A DNA stretch of 64,000 nt, from contig NZ_JHXF01000007.1 of the NCBI RefSeq assembly GCF_000621845.1, positions 124,001-188,000 on the forward strand. Reading direction: 5' to 3'. Origin of the DNA: Ruminococcus flavefaciens MA2007 (lineage in GTDB: Bacteria; Bacillota; Clostridia; Oscillospirales; Ruminococcaceae). The notes below the pieces were generated by a model. It was not told where the DNA came from and did no database searches. It saw only the letters and a list, made by a program, of their open reading frames with translations. Positions 47,058-55,531 of the stretch are shown piece by piece. Position 1 is the first letter of the stretch. Each line of letters opens with the position of its first letter. The position numbers and the translations under genes are program-made.

Positions 47058-48270
47058 TTGCCTTACCTCCGAGTTTTCTGTAGTCGTCAAAGAAAGCAGG
47101 ATAGGACTTTTCCGCCGCCTCAGCGCCCTTTATTACTACCTCGCCGTCAATAGCGGTAGCCGCGATTGCAGCTGCCATGACTATCCTGTGGTCGCCGAAG
47201 CTGTCAACAGTACCGCCGTGCATAGCTCCTGTGGGATGGATAATAAGTCCGTCGTCTGTTATATCAACACTGCCGCCGAGGTTATTCAGCAGAGCAGCTG
47301 TTGTTTGCAGACGGTCACTTTCCTTAATTTTAAGTCGTTTTGCATTATATATTACCGAATCGCCGCTGCCGAAGGCTCCCAGAACTGCCAGAATTGGTAC
47401 AAGGTCGGGAATATCCGAGCAGTCGGCTCTGTAGTGTCCGATATTGCCATTATAACACATATCGCTGATAATTTCAAGGATTTTCTTGTCGCCCTGAACG
47501 CTGTTTTCCACAAGATTATGGAGCTCTACCTCAGAGCCGAGAGCATTTGCCACACAGAAGAACGCCGCCTGAGAATAATCGCCCTCGATATGCTCGTCTC
47601 TTGCGATGTATCTCTGACCGCCCTTTACGCGGAAGCCCTCATCTGTCTCGGTAACGGAAACGCCGAATCTTCGCAGAGTATCAATGGTTATATCAACGTA
47701 TGGACGGGATTCAAGGTGAGATGTGAGAACTATGTCCGAATCTCCGTCAAGAAGCGGAAGTGCAAAGAGAAGTCCCGTGATGAACTGTGAGGAAACATCT
47801 CCCTCTATCTCGAACCTGCCGCTTTTAAGTCCGCCCGAAACGGTAAAGGGCATAGTATTCTGATAACCGAAGCTAACACCGTTTTTGCCCAGCTCACGGA
47901 TAAATATGTCGATAGGTCGCTGTGGCAGTCTTCCTCTGCCGCGAAACTCCGTATTGGTGCCAAGAGCCGCAGCTATGGGGATTATGAAGCGCAGAGTAGA
48001 GCCGCTCTCGTTGCAGTCGATAACGCAGTCATTAGCCTTTCTGCCGCCTGCTCCCTTTACGGTGATATCGCCGCCGTTCACGGTAAATTCAGCTCCGAGA
48101 GCCGTCATTGCGCCTATTGTAGCCTCGATGTCCTTTGACATTGTAACGCCGCTGAGGTGTGAAACTCCCTCAGCTAAAGCGGCGCAGATAATGGAGCGGT
48201 GAGCGCAGCTTTTTGAGGCAGGCACGCTGAGGTCGCCGCGAAGCTTTGACGGGCTTATCCTTATATCCAT
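47038..48270 (-). CDS. aroA: 3-phosphoshikimate 1-carboxyvinyltransferase (EPSP synthase)
   Basis: Transfers enolpyruvyl from PEP to shikimate-3-phosphate, 410 residues. VPASKSCAHRSIICAALAEG at the N-terminus, the ESGSTLRFIIPIAAALG signature (family L-x-N-S/C-G-T-x-x-R; here NESGSTLRF, with Glu-Ser in place of the more common residues), a VKESDRL-type motif KIKESDRLQTTAALLNNLGG and the FGDHRIVMAAAIAA end. Its ATG is 2 bp after the aroB stop, with GGAGGG inside the aroB end. It looks like a class II-like or divergent EPSPS rather than the E. coli type; I cannot settle that here. Confidence 0.95.
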   Translation of the reverse strand: MDIRISPSKLRGDLSVPASKSCAHRSIICAALAEGVSHLSGVTMSKDIEATIGAMTALGAEFTVNGGDITVKGAGGRKANDCVIDCNESGSTLRFIIPIAAALGTNTEFRGRGRLPQRPIDIFIRELGKNGVSFGYQNTMPFTVSGGLKSGRFEIEGDVSSQFITGLLFALPLLDGDSDIVLTSHLESRPYVDITIDTLRRFGVSVTETDEGFRVKGGQRYIARDEHIEGDYSQAAFFCVANALGSEVELHNLVENSVQGDKKILEIISDMCYNGNIGHYRADCSDIPDLVPILAVLGAFGSGDSVIYNAKRLKIKESDRLQTTAALLNNLGGSVDITDDGLIIHPTGAMHGGTVDSFGDHRIVMAAAIAATAIDGEVVIKGAEAAEKSYPAFFDDYRKLGGKANVIILE

Positions 48271-48272
48271 GC

Positions 48273-49313
48273 TCAGCCCTCCATAAGTCGGCAGAATTCG
48301 GTGAAAGGCACCTTAACTATCTCGCACTTGCCGATCTCCTTGCAGATTATGTAATTTATGTCCTTTTTCTCGTTTTTCTTGTCCTTTGAGCAGAATGGCA
48401 GAAGCTCGCTCATAGGGATATCGCTGCCTGTGGGGAGCTTATATGCAGCACAGCACTTCTTGAGCCTGTCAGAAAGCTGAGGTGCAAGCTTGTCCGTTAT
48501 CATGCACATACCTGCGGCAACTCCTGCGCCGTGAGATATCCCCGTATATTTATGCCAGCCCTCCAATGCGTGACCGAGAGTATGACCGAAGTTGAGGATC
48601 ATGCGCTCTCCCCTGTCAAACTCGTCGTTTTCAACTACCTGACGCTTGATATCCACGCACTTGTATACCATTTCGTCCATGATATCGTCAACTGTGGCAA
48701 TATCATGGGACTCCATGAGCTCAAAGAGCTTCTCGTCGCGTATCATGCCATACTTTATGCACTCGCCCATGCCCTCGGAAAGGACCTCCTCGGGGAGAGT
48801 TTTCAGGGTGTCGCTGTCGCAGATGACCAGAGCAGGCTGCTTGAAAGCCCCCACAAGGTTCTTGCCGCCCTTTATATCAATAGCTGTCTTGCCGCCAACA
48901 GACGAATCCACCTGTGCAAGGAGAGTAGTGGGTATCTGTACGAAATCGACTCCGCGGAGATAAGAAGCAGCCGCAAAGCCTGTGATATCGCCTACAACTC
49001 CGCCGCCGAGAGCAACTACGATGTCGCTCCTTGTAATGCCGCTGTCGCAGAGAAAATCGAAGATATTGCCTAAATTTTCGAGGCATTTCGACTGCTCGCC
49101 GTGAGGAAAAGCGTAAACCGAGCACTCAAAGCCTGCCTTTTTCATAGAATCCAGAACTGTGGGGAGATGATACTTCTCCACATTGTCATCGGTTATAACA
49201 GCAGCCTTTCTTGAGCCTGTCACCTGTGCGATATATTCTCCGCTCTTTGCCAGAGAACCGCGCTCGATGAGAACCTCATAGGGGCGGCTGGTTTTTACGC
49301 TTATTTTCTTCAT
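48273..49313 (-). CDS. aroB: 3-dehydroquinate synthase
   Basis: Second step of the shikimate pathway: NAD- and metal-dependent cyclisation of DAHP, 346 residues. VALGGGVVGDITGFAAASYLRGVDFVQIPTTLLAQVDSSVGGKTAID is the nucleotide/substrate block, with metal ligands later in NFGHTLGHALEGW and the ISHGAGVAAGM His. First gene of the aroB-aroA-aroC-DUF4364 operon. Confidence 0.96.
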   Translation of the reverse strand: MKKISVKTSRPYEVLIERGSLAKSGEYIAQVTGSRKAAVITDDNVEKYHLPTVLDSMKKAGFECSVYAFPHGEQSKCLENLGNIFDFLCDSGITRSDIVVALGGGVVGDITGFAAASYLRGVDFVQIPTTLLAQVDSSVGGKTAIDIKGGKNLVGAFKQPALVICDSDTLKTLPEEVLSEGMGECIKYGMIRDEKLFELMESHDIATVDDIMDEMVYKCVDIKRQVVENDEFDRGERMILNFGHTLGHALEGWHKYTGISHGAGVAAGMCMITDKLAPQLSDRLKKCCAAYKLPTGSDIPMSELLPFCSKDKKNEKKDINYIICKEIGKCEIVKVPFTEFCRLMEG

Positions 49314-49339
49314 ATCAACGCCTCCGTTAGTTTATGCAG

Positions 49340-49402
49340 CGCCGCATTTACGCGGCGTTATGCTTCAGAAAAAATTATACCATATACTATTATAACTGTC
49401 AA
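49340..49402 (-). promoter_or_regulatory. aro operon promoter and leader hairpin
   Basis: Minus strand TTGACA (49402-49397), 17 bp, TATAAT (49379-49374): a perfect consensus promoter. The leader contains a 6-bp GC stem CGCCGC / GCGGCG (49340-49357) before the ribosome site. The gap 49314-49649 contains this promoter and that of the EAL gene on the other strand and no other gene. Confidence 0.8.
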
Positions 49403-49583
49403 CACTTTTCTGCTTTAAAGATTTTACCCGATGAAATTTAATATGTCACCTTATTAACGGTTCTCAGCAGACGATTCTAAGTGTTTATTGTGCATTAACA
49501 CTAAATTTATTCTTAAAATTTAGGCGCTCGCCGCAAATTTAACAATGAGTTCACAGAATGTCTATCACTGAAAGTTCCGCCTG

Positions 49584-49592
49584 TGCTATAAT
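49584..49592 (+). promoter_or_regulatory. extended -10 promoter of the EAL gene
   Basis: TGCTATAAT, an extended -10, 57 bp before the start codon; the -35 is poor. Confidence 0.55.
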
Positions 49593-49649
49593 GTTGATGT
49601 AAATTTATATAATTCTGACAGATATTTTATCTGATCGGAGGGGATATGT

Positions 49650-51341
49650 ATGAAAAAACTTGATTATATGACTGCTCTGGAAAATCTAATATCAGATCTG
49701 CCAAAATATCCCGACACGCTCAACTCCGACATCACTCCTGCCTTAAAGGGCATCTGCTCCGTCCTGAATATTACCAAGATAGAGATGTACGCCTACGACA
49801 ACGAGGCTGCCGAGCACCTGAACATCTACAAATACTACTGCTTTTACGGCAGAGGACACAAGGTGCGCGAGAACGATGTCTGTTTAAACAAACGCTTTAC
49901 TACAGGTGACGAAAATATTGCCGTATACAGGATATGGTCTGCCGATGACTATTCATGGGACACAACTGAGGAACACAGGATAAATGTCCTGCTGGATATA
50001 CTCACATTCAGCCATGCAAAAAGCCGACTTATCGGCATTGCACATCACCTGACCTTCTTTGATACAGAACTGGATATGTTCAATCTGCGCCAGTTCATGA
50101 AATGTATCAAGATACTCTATAAAGCTGAACGAGTGGACGAATATACCGCCGTTTACTTCAATTTAAAGCGCTTTTCCCTTGTCAATCAGCAGATAGGCAG
50201 AGAAAAGGGCACTATGGTAATGAAGAAGTTCATCGCTCTTATCGCCGACCAGCTCGACGATGAGTACGAAAACGTCTGTCGTATCGGCGGAGATAACTTC
50301 ATTACCCTCATAAAACAGGAAAAGCTCCCCACTATACTGCGGCTTCTCAACGGCACGGGAATAGTCTATGACGAGGCAAAGGGCGAAAGAATACTGCTGT
50401 CTGCCACTGCGGGAGTCTACGTTATCCCCGATATGGACAGCTTTATCCTGCCCACGGATATCATGGACAGAGTAAGCATGGCTTTTCACCTTGCCAAGGG
50501 CTCGTCAAAGCAGGACGTGGTGTACTTCGATGACGCTCTACTTGCACGTACCAAGCGCAATAACGAGATAACCGCCTGTTTCCCGAGAGCTCTTGAGGAC
50601 AGAGAGTTCCTCGTATACTACCAGCCCAAGGTGGATATCGACCAGCGACGCGTTGTAGGCGCAGAAGCGCTGTGCCGCTGGCTCCATAACGGCAGGCTCG
50701 TTCCGCCGATAGACTTTATCCCCGTTCTTGAACAGGGACGCGATATCTGCAAGCTGGACTTCTATATGCTCGACTCGGTGTGCCGCGATATACGCAGGTG
50801 GCTGGACAGCGGACAAAACGTTGTCAGGGTATCGGTAAATCTCTCGCGCCGTCATCTTTCGGATATGGACCTGCTCCAGCATATAACCGAGATAATCGAC
50901 AGGCATAGCGTTCCACACGAATATATCGAGATAGAGCTCACCGAGACCACTACAGATGTGGAATTCAAGGACTTAAAGCGCATAATCAGCGGCTTGCAGG
51001 AGCTTGGGCTCTCCACAGCAGTCGATGACTTCGGAACTGGCTATTCCTCGCTGAATCTCCTTAAAGAGATACCGTGGGACGTTGTAAAGCTTGACAAGAG
51101 CCTGCTCCCCGACCACAAGACCGAGAATTATATGCAAAAGACCATAATGTTCAAGTATATTGTCGCTATGACGCAGGAGATAGGTCTTGAGTGTATATCC
51201 GAGGGCGTTGAGACTATTGAGCAGGTCAATCTGCTGAGCTCCAACGGCTGTAATCTGGCGCAGGGCTTCTACTTTGACAGACCTCTGCCCGTTGCGGAGT
51301 TCGAGACACGTATCAATGACAGTTTCATCTATAATAAATAA
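49650..51341 (+). CDS. degenerate GGDEF + EAL c-di-GMP phosphodiesterase
   Basis: A 563-residue soluble protein. Residues 1 to about 155 are an uncharacterised sensory region; then a GGDEF domain with a changed signature, RIGGDNFI (GGDNF), probably inactive as a cyclase and perhaps GTP-binding; then a full EAL domain. The phosphodiesterase catalytic set is present: EAL at 339-341 (GAEALCRW), Asn in VNLSRR, Glu in IEIELTET, Asp459-Asp460 in VDDFGTGYSSL, Lys in VKLDKSLL and Glu in SEGVET. It should degrade c-di-GMP to pGpG. GGAGGGG ribosome site 10 bp upstream. Confidence 0.92.
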   Translation: MKKLDYMTALENLISDLPKYPDTLNSDITPALKGICSVLNITKIEMYAYDNEAAEHLNIYKYYCFYGRGHKVRENDVCLNKRFTTGDENIAVYRIWSADDYSWDTTEEHRINVLLDILTFSHAKSRLIGIAHHLTFFDTELDMFNLRQFMKCIKILYKAERVDEYTAVYFNLKRFSLVNQQIGREKGTMVMKKFIALIADQLDDEYENVCRIGGDNFITLIKQEKLPTILRLLNGTGIVYDEAKGERILLSATAGVYVIPDMDSFILPTDIMDRVSMAFHLAKGSSKQDVVYFDDALLARTKRNNEITACFPRALEDREFLVYYQPKVDIDQRRVVGAEALCRWLHNGRLVPPIDFIPVLEQGRDICKLDFYMLDSVCRDIRRWLDSGQNVVRVSVNLSRRHLSDMDLLQHITEIIDRHSVPHEYIEIELTETTTDVEFKDLKRIISGLQELGLSTAVDDFGTGYSSLNLLKEIPWDVVKLDKSLLPDHKTENYMQKTIMFKYIVAMTQEIGLECISEGVETIEQVNLLSSNGCNLAQGFYFDRPLPVAEFETRINDSFIYNK

Positions 51342-51698
51342 TTGCAAACAAGGGACGCCCTCACTTGCAGGGCCCCCTAATCGGGTCCGTCCCCTCTGTC
51401 GCGTTGCGACATCTCCCCACCCCGTGGGGAGTCACCCTCTTAAAAAAACAGTCCGCCGGACTGTTTTTTTAATTCACCCTTGCGGTGACTCCCTGTAGTA
51501 CAGGGAGATGTCAGCGTAGCTGACAGAGGGTACTCGTTACCGTTAGGAGCGCATAACGATATCGGGGCTCTGCCCCGAACCCTGCCAGAGGCGCCGCCTC
51601 TGACCTTACCGGTACGTCCCCTCTGTCCTTCGGACATCTCCCCATCTTATGGGGAGTCACTCTGCCAAAGGAACACAGTCCCTTTGGAATCCCCTTCA
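51341..51698 (+). repeat. mosaic intergenic repeat, copy D
   Basis: Longest copy. Begins ATTGCAA-ACAAGGGACGCCCT and has CCCTAATCGGGTCC, TGTCGCGTTGCGACA, CTCCCCACCCCGTGGGGAG, AACAGTCCGCCGGACTGTT, CTCCCTGTAGTACAGGGAG, GTCAGCGTAGCTGAC, GGGGCTCTGCCCC, a private AGAGGCGCCGCCTCT palindrome, a second TGTCCTTCGGACA/CTCCCC unit, and the GGAACACAGTCCCTTTGGAAT end. It lies between convergent genes. Confidence 0.85.
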
Positions 51699-51750
51699 GA
51701 GGGACATCAAATTATTATAAAAAGGGAGTGATATCATCACTCCCTCTTTG

Positions 51751-52542
51751 TTATTTCATTTCCGCCTGTCTGTACTGCAACGGAGTAAGTCCGTAGAAAT
51801 TGCCGAATGCCTTTACAAAATACGATGTATTGCCATAGCCCACGTTAATTCCCACGTCCTTTACGGACAGGTCTGTAGTTTTCAGAAGCTCCGCCGCCTT
51901 GTTCAGTCGGCTGGTGATGACGTCCCTGTTTACACTGACGCCGAAGGTCTCTGTGTACAGATGCTGAAAACGGGAGCGGCTCAGCGAGAGCTCCTTTGCC
52001 ATATCTTCAATGGAATAATCGCGGCTCGGCCAGCGATAGATAGACTTGCGTATCCACAGAAGCTTTTCTGAGTATATTCCCTCGGACCTGTTGGGGAAAG
52101 CCTCCTTTTTTTTCAGCTTTTCCGAGATCTTGAACATGAGCAGTCTGAAATACAGGTCTATGCTGTTTGTTCTGAACTGATTTCCCGAATAGTGCTCGAA
52201 GCACATACTGCGTATCATAGACGACATCTCGGTAATATCGCCTATCTCCACAGGCTTGTCAAGGGGGATATTCAGCTCATTCAGCATTTTCTGCTCGTCC
52301 TCGTCGGGATAAAAATGCATCCAGTCATCGAAGTATTCATTGCTGGCAGGATAGTAATACTGTGGGGTGTTCGGACGGTAAATGATAAACGAATGGGACG
52401 TCGTGCGTGTCTCCCTGCCGTCTATCCTGAAGTGTACGGGTGTTTTTACGATGAGCATGAGCCAGCTGTCTGTGCCGTTGGGACGGTCTATGCAGAAGCT
52501 CCTGCCGTGTCTGTGATTGTATCCTATTTCGACCATTCTCAA
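51751..52542 (-). CDS. AraC-family transcriptional regulator
   Basis: A 263-residue regulator. The N-terminal half is a cupin-like sensing domain (FRIDGRETRTTSHSFIIYRPNTPQYYYP, including the conserved P-x-x-x-Y segment); the C-terminal about 100 residues are two AraC helix-turn-helices (YSIEDMAKELSLSRSRFQHLYTETFG and LSVKDVGINVGYGNTSYFVKAFGNFYGLTPLQYR). It resembles regulators of sugar-utilisation genes. TTG at 52542 follows GAGGAG by 9 nt. No obvious target neighbour. Confidence 0.9.
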   Translation of the reverse strand: MRMVEIGYNHRHGRSFCIDRPNGTDSWLMLIVKTPVHFRIDGRETRTTSHSFIIYRPNTPQYYYPASNEYFDDWMHFYPDEDEQKMLNELNIPLDKPVEIGDITEMSSMIRSMCFEHYSGNQFRTNSIDLYFRLLMFKISEKLKKKEAFPNRSEGIYSEKLLWIRKSIYRWPSRDYSIEDMAKELSLSRSRFQHLYTETFGVSVNRDVITSRLNKAAELLKTTDLSVKDVGINVGYGNTSYFVKAFGNFYGLTPLQYRQAEMK

Positions 52543-52678
52543 AGTGATGCACTCCTCTTTATCTTTCTTTAAAACCTATTATAACATATTGTGCGAAGCA
52601 GTGTCAAGAATTTCCAGCACAAAAGTGATATATTTATTTTCTCGTGGCGGATATGTTTTTAAAATGCACAAAAAGAAA

Positions 52679-52701
52679 GGGCGGATACTATCCGCCCCTG
52701 C
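52679..52701. repeat. GGGCGGATA palindrome, copy 2
   Basis: GGGCGGATA-C-TATCCGCCC followed by CTGC, just downstream of the GH25 stop codon on the minus strand, where it is followed by TTTCTTTTT, so it can terminate transcription. Same sequence as 14836-14858. Confidence 0.75.
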
Positions 52702-52702
52702 G

Positions 52703-54004
52703 TCAGTCTAATTTTTTATCAAGATACTGGATATCCATATCCACATCGCCGTTTATGCCGGGGATATGACCGTAGGCACTCGCCTGCCAGATAGCGTACT
52801 CGCCGTCGTAATCGGTCTCGTCAATGAAATGCGCCAGCCATACAGGGTGAGAAGCCTTAGTCTCCTCGTTCCATATATTGCCGAGGAAGTTCTTGCTGCT
52901 GTAGAGCATAGCCTTATATCCGCACTTCTCGACCTCGTCAGCAAACGCCATGTAAACGTCGTTGATGTCCTTTATGCTCATGTGATACTTCTGGAAGTTA
53001 GCAAACTCCTCCCAGTCGAATGCTACAGGCATTTGCAGGTCGTAGCCCTTGACCTGCTCCGCTATCCAGCGGGCGTGTTCACGGACGCCATCCTGGGTAT
53101 TATCGGTGGTGTAGAAATAAACTCCCACATCGAGACCTGCTTCGGTAGCGTTCTTGATATTCTCGCGGAAGTAATCGTCCATTTTTATCTCGCTGTAGAA
53201 GTAACCCACGCGGATTATAACGAAGCTGCACCCAGCCGCCTTGACAGCGTTGTAGTCCACATCGGTCTGCCATGCAGAAACGTCTATTCCGAAGCGAACT
53301 CCGTCCCTGTTATACTGAGCGATAAAGTCGCTGTAGTTCACTCTCGGATTATCATCAACAGGACGTGGAACTTCATTCAGAACACATATCTTAAGGTCCC
53401 ATGTCGTGAAGTTTCCCGAGCTGTCAGTAACAGTTGCAGTCAGCGGATAAAGTCCAACCTTGTCGGGATCAATATCGCCTGTGAATGTAAGAACGGGGTT
53501 ACTGTCGAAGTTATCCGCAAAGCCCACGTAATCATTGAGGTCGAATGGCGTTCCTACCTTGTGATTTGGCTCCCAGCCTGCATTGAGTACCACAGGCGGA
53601 GTCGTATCCATTACGGAATATTGCAGCTTCTGGGTGAACTCGCAGCCGTTGTAGATATATGGTATCTCCACCTCGAAAACTCCCGTATCGGAGGTATTGA
53701 GCTTCACCGAGCCGTCCTTGAGGTCAACATTTTTCTCGGTGATAAAGCTTTCAAGGGAGATATCCTCATAGACCTCCACGGAATCAAGTCCCTTGAGCAC
53801 AAGGTCTTTGGGCGGATCGCATTTTGGCTTTGTAGTGGTGACAGAAGTCGTTGTCGATACAGCAGTTGTTGTGGTCGAAACAGTTGTTGTGACCGTACTT
53901 GAAGAAGCTTTGGCGCTTTCGGAAGATGTTGAGACCTTTTTTCCGCCGCAGCCTGTAAGCAGGCACAGCGCTGCTGAAAGAATTACTATATATTTTAGTT
54001 TCAT
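52703..54004 (-). CDS. GH25 lysozyme-like lipoprotein with Ig-like domains
   Basis: Surface lipoprotein of 433 residues that probably cuts peptidoglycan. Lipobox LCLLTGC, a Ser/Thr linker (about 25-60), two beta-sandwich domains (the second, DTTPPVVLNAGWEPN to WDLKICVLN, is of the DUF5011/Ig-like type), then a GH25 barrel: FGIDVSAWQTDVDY (DVSxWQ), VGVYFYT and the catalytic acidic pair in MPVAFDWEEF, ending AIWQASAYGHIPGINGDVDMD. The family retains the DWE motif. AAAGG before the ATG. Confidence 0.92.
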   Translation of the reverse strand: MKLKYIVILSAALCLLTGCGGKKVSTSSESAKASSSTVTTTVSTTTTAVSTTTSVTTTKPKCDPPKDLVLKGLDSVEVYEDISLESFITEKNVDLKDGSVKLNTSDTGVFEVEIPYIYNGCEFTQKLQYSVMDTTPPVVLNAGWEPNHKVGTPFDLNDYVGFADNFDSNPVLTFTGDIDPDKVGLYPLTATVTDSSGNFTTWDLKICVLNEVPRPVDDNPRVNYSDFIAQYNRDGVRFGIDVSAWQTDVDYNAVKAAGCSFVIIRVGYFYSEIKMDDYFRENIKNATEAGLDVGVYFYTTDNTQDGVREHARWIAEQVKGYDLQMPVAFDWEEFANFQKYHMSIKDINDVYMAFADEVEKCGYKAMLYSSKNFLGNIWNEETKASHPVWLAHFIDETDYDGEYAIWQASAYGHIPGINGDVDMDIQYLDKKLD

Positions 54005-54105
54005 GTTATACCTTTCATTCCCGAGCTATCAGCTTTCAGGAAGTTAATATTTTAAAATCATAAATTATATTATAACACAAATCGACAAAAATGTAAAGGA
54101 AAAGC

Positions 54106-54134
54106 TTGACTTAAACTCCAAAACGTGCTATATT
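54106..54134 (+). promoter_or_regulatory. promoter of the amidohydrolase gene
   Basis: TTGACT (54106-54111), 17 bp, TATATT (54129-54134). Confidence 0.7.
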
Positions 54135-54174
54135 TTACGCAGAACTTATGATTTATGCCGAAAGGATATTATTT

Positions 54175-54927
54175 ATGGTAATTGATTCACATTTGCACCT
54201 CCCCGTTGACTATCCCGACTTCAACACAAAAAAAGAAGCCCTTGTAGCGGAGCTCCGCAGAAACGGAGTTGACAAGAGCATAGTTATCGCTGATTCCGAG
54301 CTTGAAAGCGTTATCGGTTCGGTGCGTGACTGCGCGGAGCTTTTCAGAGGCAGCGATATGATAAAGGTCATCGCAGGTATAAGTCCGTTTATCAGCTATG
54401 AACAGCAGCTCCGCCTGTGCAGGGAGCTCCTTGAAAGGGGGGATATCATCGGTCTGAAGCTTTACACGGGACACGAGAGCTTTTACTGCACCGATCATGT
54501 GCTCTCCCCTGTCTACGACCTTGCCGCGGAATTCGATGTACCTGTGCTTTTCCACACGGGCTGGGATAATACGCAGTATTCGGCTCCCGATAAGATGAAG
54601 GAGCTCGCACAGAAACGCCCTCAGAACAGGTTCGTTTACTGCCACTGCTTCTATCCCGAACTTGAACAGTGCTTCGGAACTCTTAAAGACTGCGGAAATG
54701 TCTGGTTCGATACTTCCTCAGTGGCAGATGACTCCCGTATCTGTCCCCAGATAAAGACAGCTCTTGAAGCTGCCATAGCAGCCATGCCCGAGCATTTCAT
54801 ATTCGGCTCCGATTTCGGGAGCTGCTCAGAAAAAGTTCACCTTGACTTTGCCGCAAGTCTCGATATTACGCCGAAACAAAGGGAGCTTTTCATGTACGAA
54901 AACGCCCTAAGAGTATATAAAATCTGA
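54175..54927 (+). CDS. amidohydrolase-2 family metal-dependent hydrolase
   Basis: TIM-barrel hydrolase of about 250 residues. Metal-binding HxH in VIDSHLHLP, further ligands in VLFHTGWDN and VYCHCFYP, and the terminal Asp in FIFGSDFGSC. The pattern fits the amidohydrolase-2 (decarboxylase-like) family. ATG 54175 is chosen for the GAAAGGA site; an upstream ATG at 54148 overlaps the leader. Substrate unknown. Confidence 0.85.
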   Translation: MVIDSHLHLPVDYPDFNTKKEALVAELRRNGVDKSIVIADSELESVIGSVRDCAELFRGSDMIKVIAGISPFISYEQQLRLCRELLERGDIIGLKLYTGHESFYCTDHVLSPVYDLAAEFDVPVLFHTGWDNTQYSAPDKMKELAQKRPQNRFVYCHCFYPELEQCFGTLKDCGNVWFDTSSVADDSRICPQIKTALEAAIAAMPEHFIFGSDFGSCSEKVHLDFAASLDITPKQRELFMYENALRVYKI

Positions 54928-54954
54928 ATAAAAATAAAAATTGCCGTTCCACTC

Positions 54955-54983
54955 TTGACTTTTTGCCGCCGATTTGATATAAT
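54955..54983 (+). promoter_or_regulatory. consensus promoter in front of the truncated tRNA-Leu
   Basis: TTGACT (54955-54960), 17 bp, TATAAT (54978-54983), 17 bp before the tRNA half. This looks like the original promoter of a tRNA-Leu gene. Confidence 0.75.
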
Positions 54984-55000
54984 TGATATGTTATATTTAA

Positions 55001-55045
55001 GCCGATGTGATGGAATTGGCAGACGTGACGGACTCAAAATCCTAT
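55001..55045 (+). pseudogene. truncated tRNA-Leu (5' half through the anticodon stem)
   Basis: Begins GCCGATGTGATGGAATTGGC, the acceptor and D-arm of tRNA-Leu, and runs to GGA-CTCAAAA-TCC, a CAA anticodon loop with a 3-bp stem remnant. The variable arm, T-arm and 3' acceptor strand are absent. It is not a simple copy of the intact gene at 55403 because the anticodon stem differs (GGA/TCC against TTGA/TCAA). Confidence 0.75.
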
Positions 55046-55360
55046 CAGCATTTTTTCAGGATTTGAGTACCGATTGTTTTTCAGCATCGCTCAAACGGCT
55101 TATCTACGAGGTTATCTGATAGCTTTGGTAGAACGGACTTGTTCGTGTTTCCGTTTTTTCTACCATTTTTCTACCGATTTTTCGTGGTTCGTTTACAAAT
55201 TGACGTTTGATTCAAAATCCTCTTGCCATTTTTGACGGTTTTGAATTTCAACTGATTTTAACATCGCTCTAACGGCTTAACCACGAAGAAATTTGGAGAT
55301 TGTGGTAGAAAGAACTTGTTCGGTTCTTTTTTATTCTACCTTATTTCTACCGAAATATCA
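55031..55360 (+). repeat. two tandem attachment-site-like units
   Basis: Unit 1 starts at GACTCAAAATCC (55031) and unit 2 at GATTCAAAATCC (55209). Both contain an inverted repeat of the core (unit 1 ACTCAAAATCCT with AGGATTTGAGT; unit 2 ATTCAAAA with TTTTGAAT), then CATCGCTC-AACGGCTTA-CCACGA-like sequence, then GGTAGAA...ACTTGTTCG...TTCTACC. A third core, GACTCAAAATC, is in the intact tRNA at 55433. The units look like decayed tyrosine-recombinase attachment regions. Confidence 0.6.
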
Positions 55361-55402
55361 GTTTCCTTGAAAACTGTCTTTCTGATAAAAAAATCAATAT
55401 GT

Positions 55403-55485
55403 GCCGATGTGGTGGAATTGGCAGACACGCTTGACTCAAAATCAAGTACGAAAGTGTGCGGGTTCGAGTCCCGCCATCGGCACCA
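55403..55485 (+). tRNA. tRNA-Leu (anticodon CAA)
   Basis: Complete: acceptor GCCGATG / CATCGGC, D-arm with GGTGGAATTGGCAGAC, anticodon stem CTTGA / TCAAG with loop CTCAAAA (anticodon CAA), long variable arm, T-arm GCGGGTTCGAGTCCCGC, and encoded A-CCA at the end (55482-55485). No good promoter lies directly upstream; transcription may come from the one at 54955. Confidence 0.95.
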
Positions 55486-55531
55486 CTAAATTCAGCGTAG
55501 AATCGGGCTTTTCGTAAGCTCGGTTCTTTTT

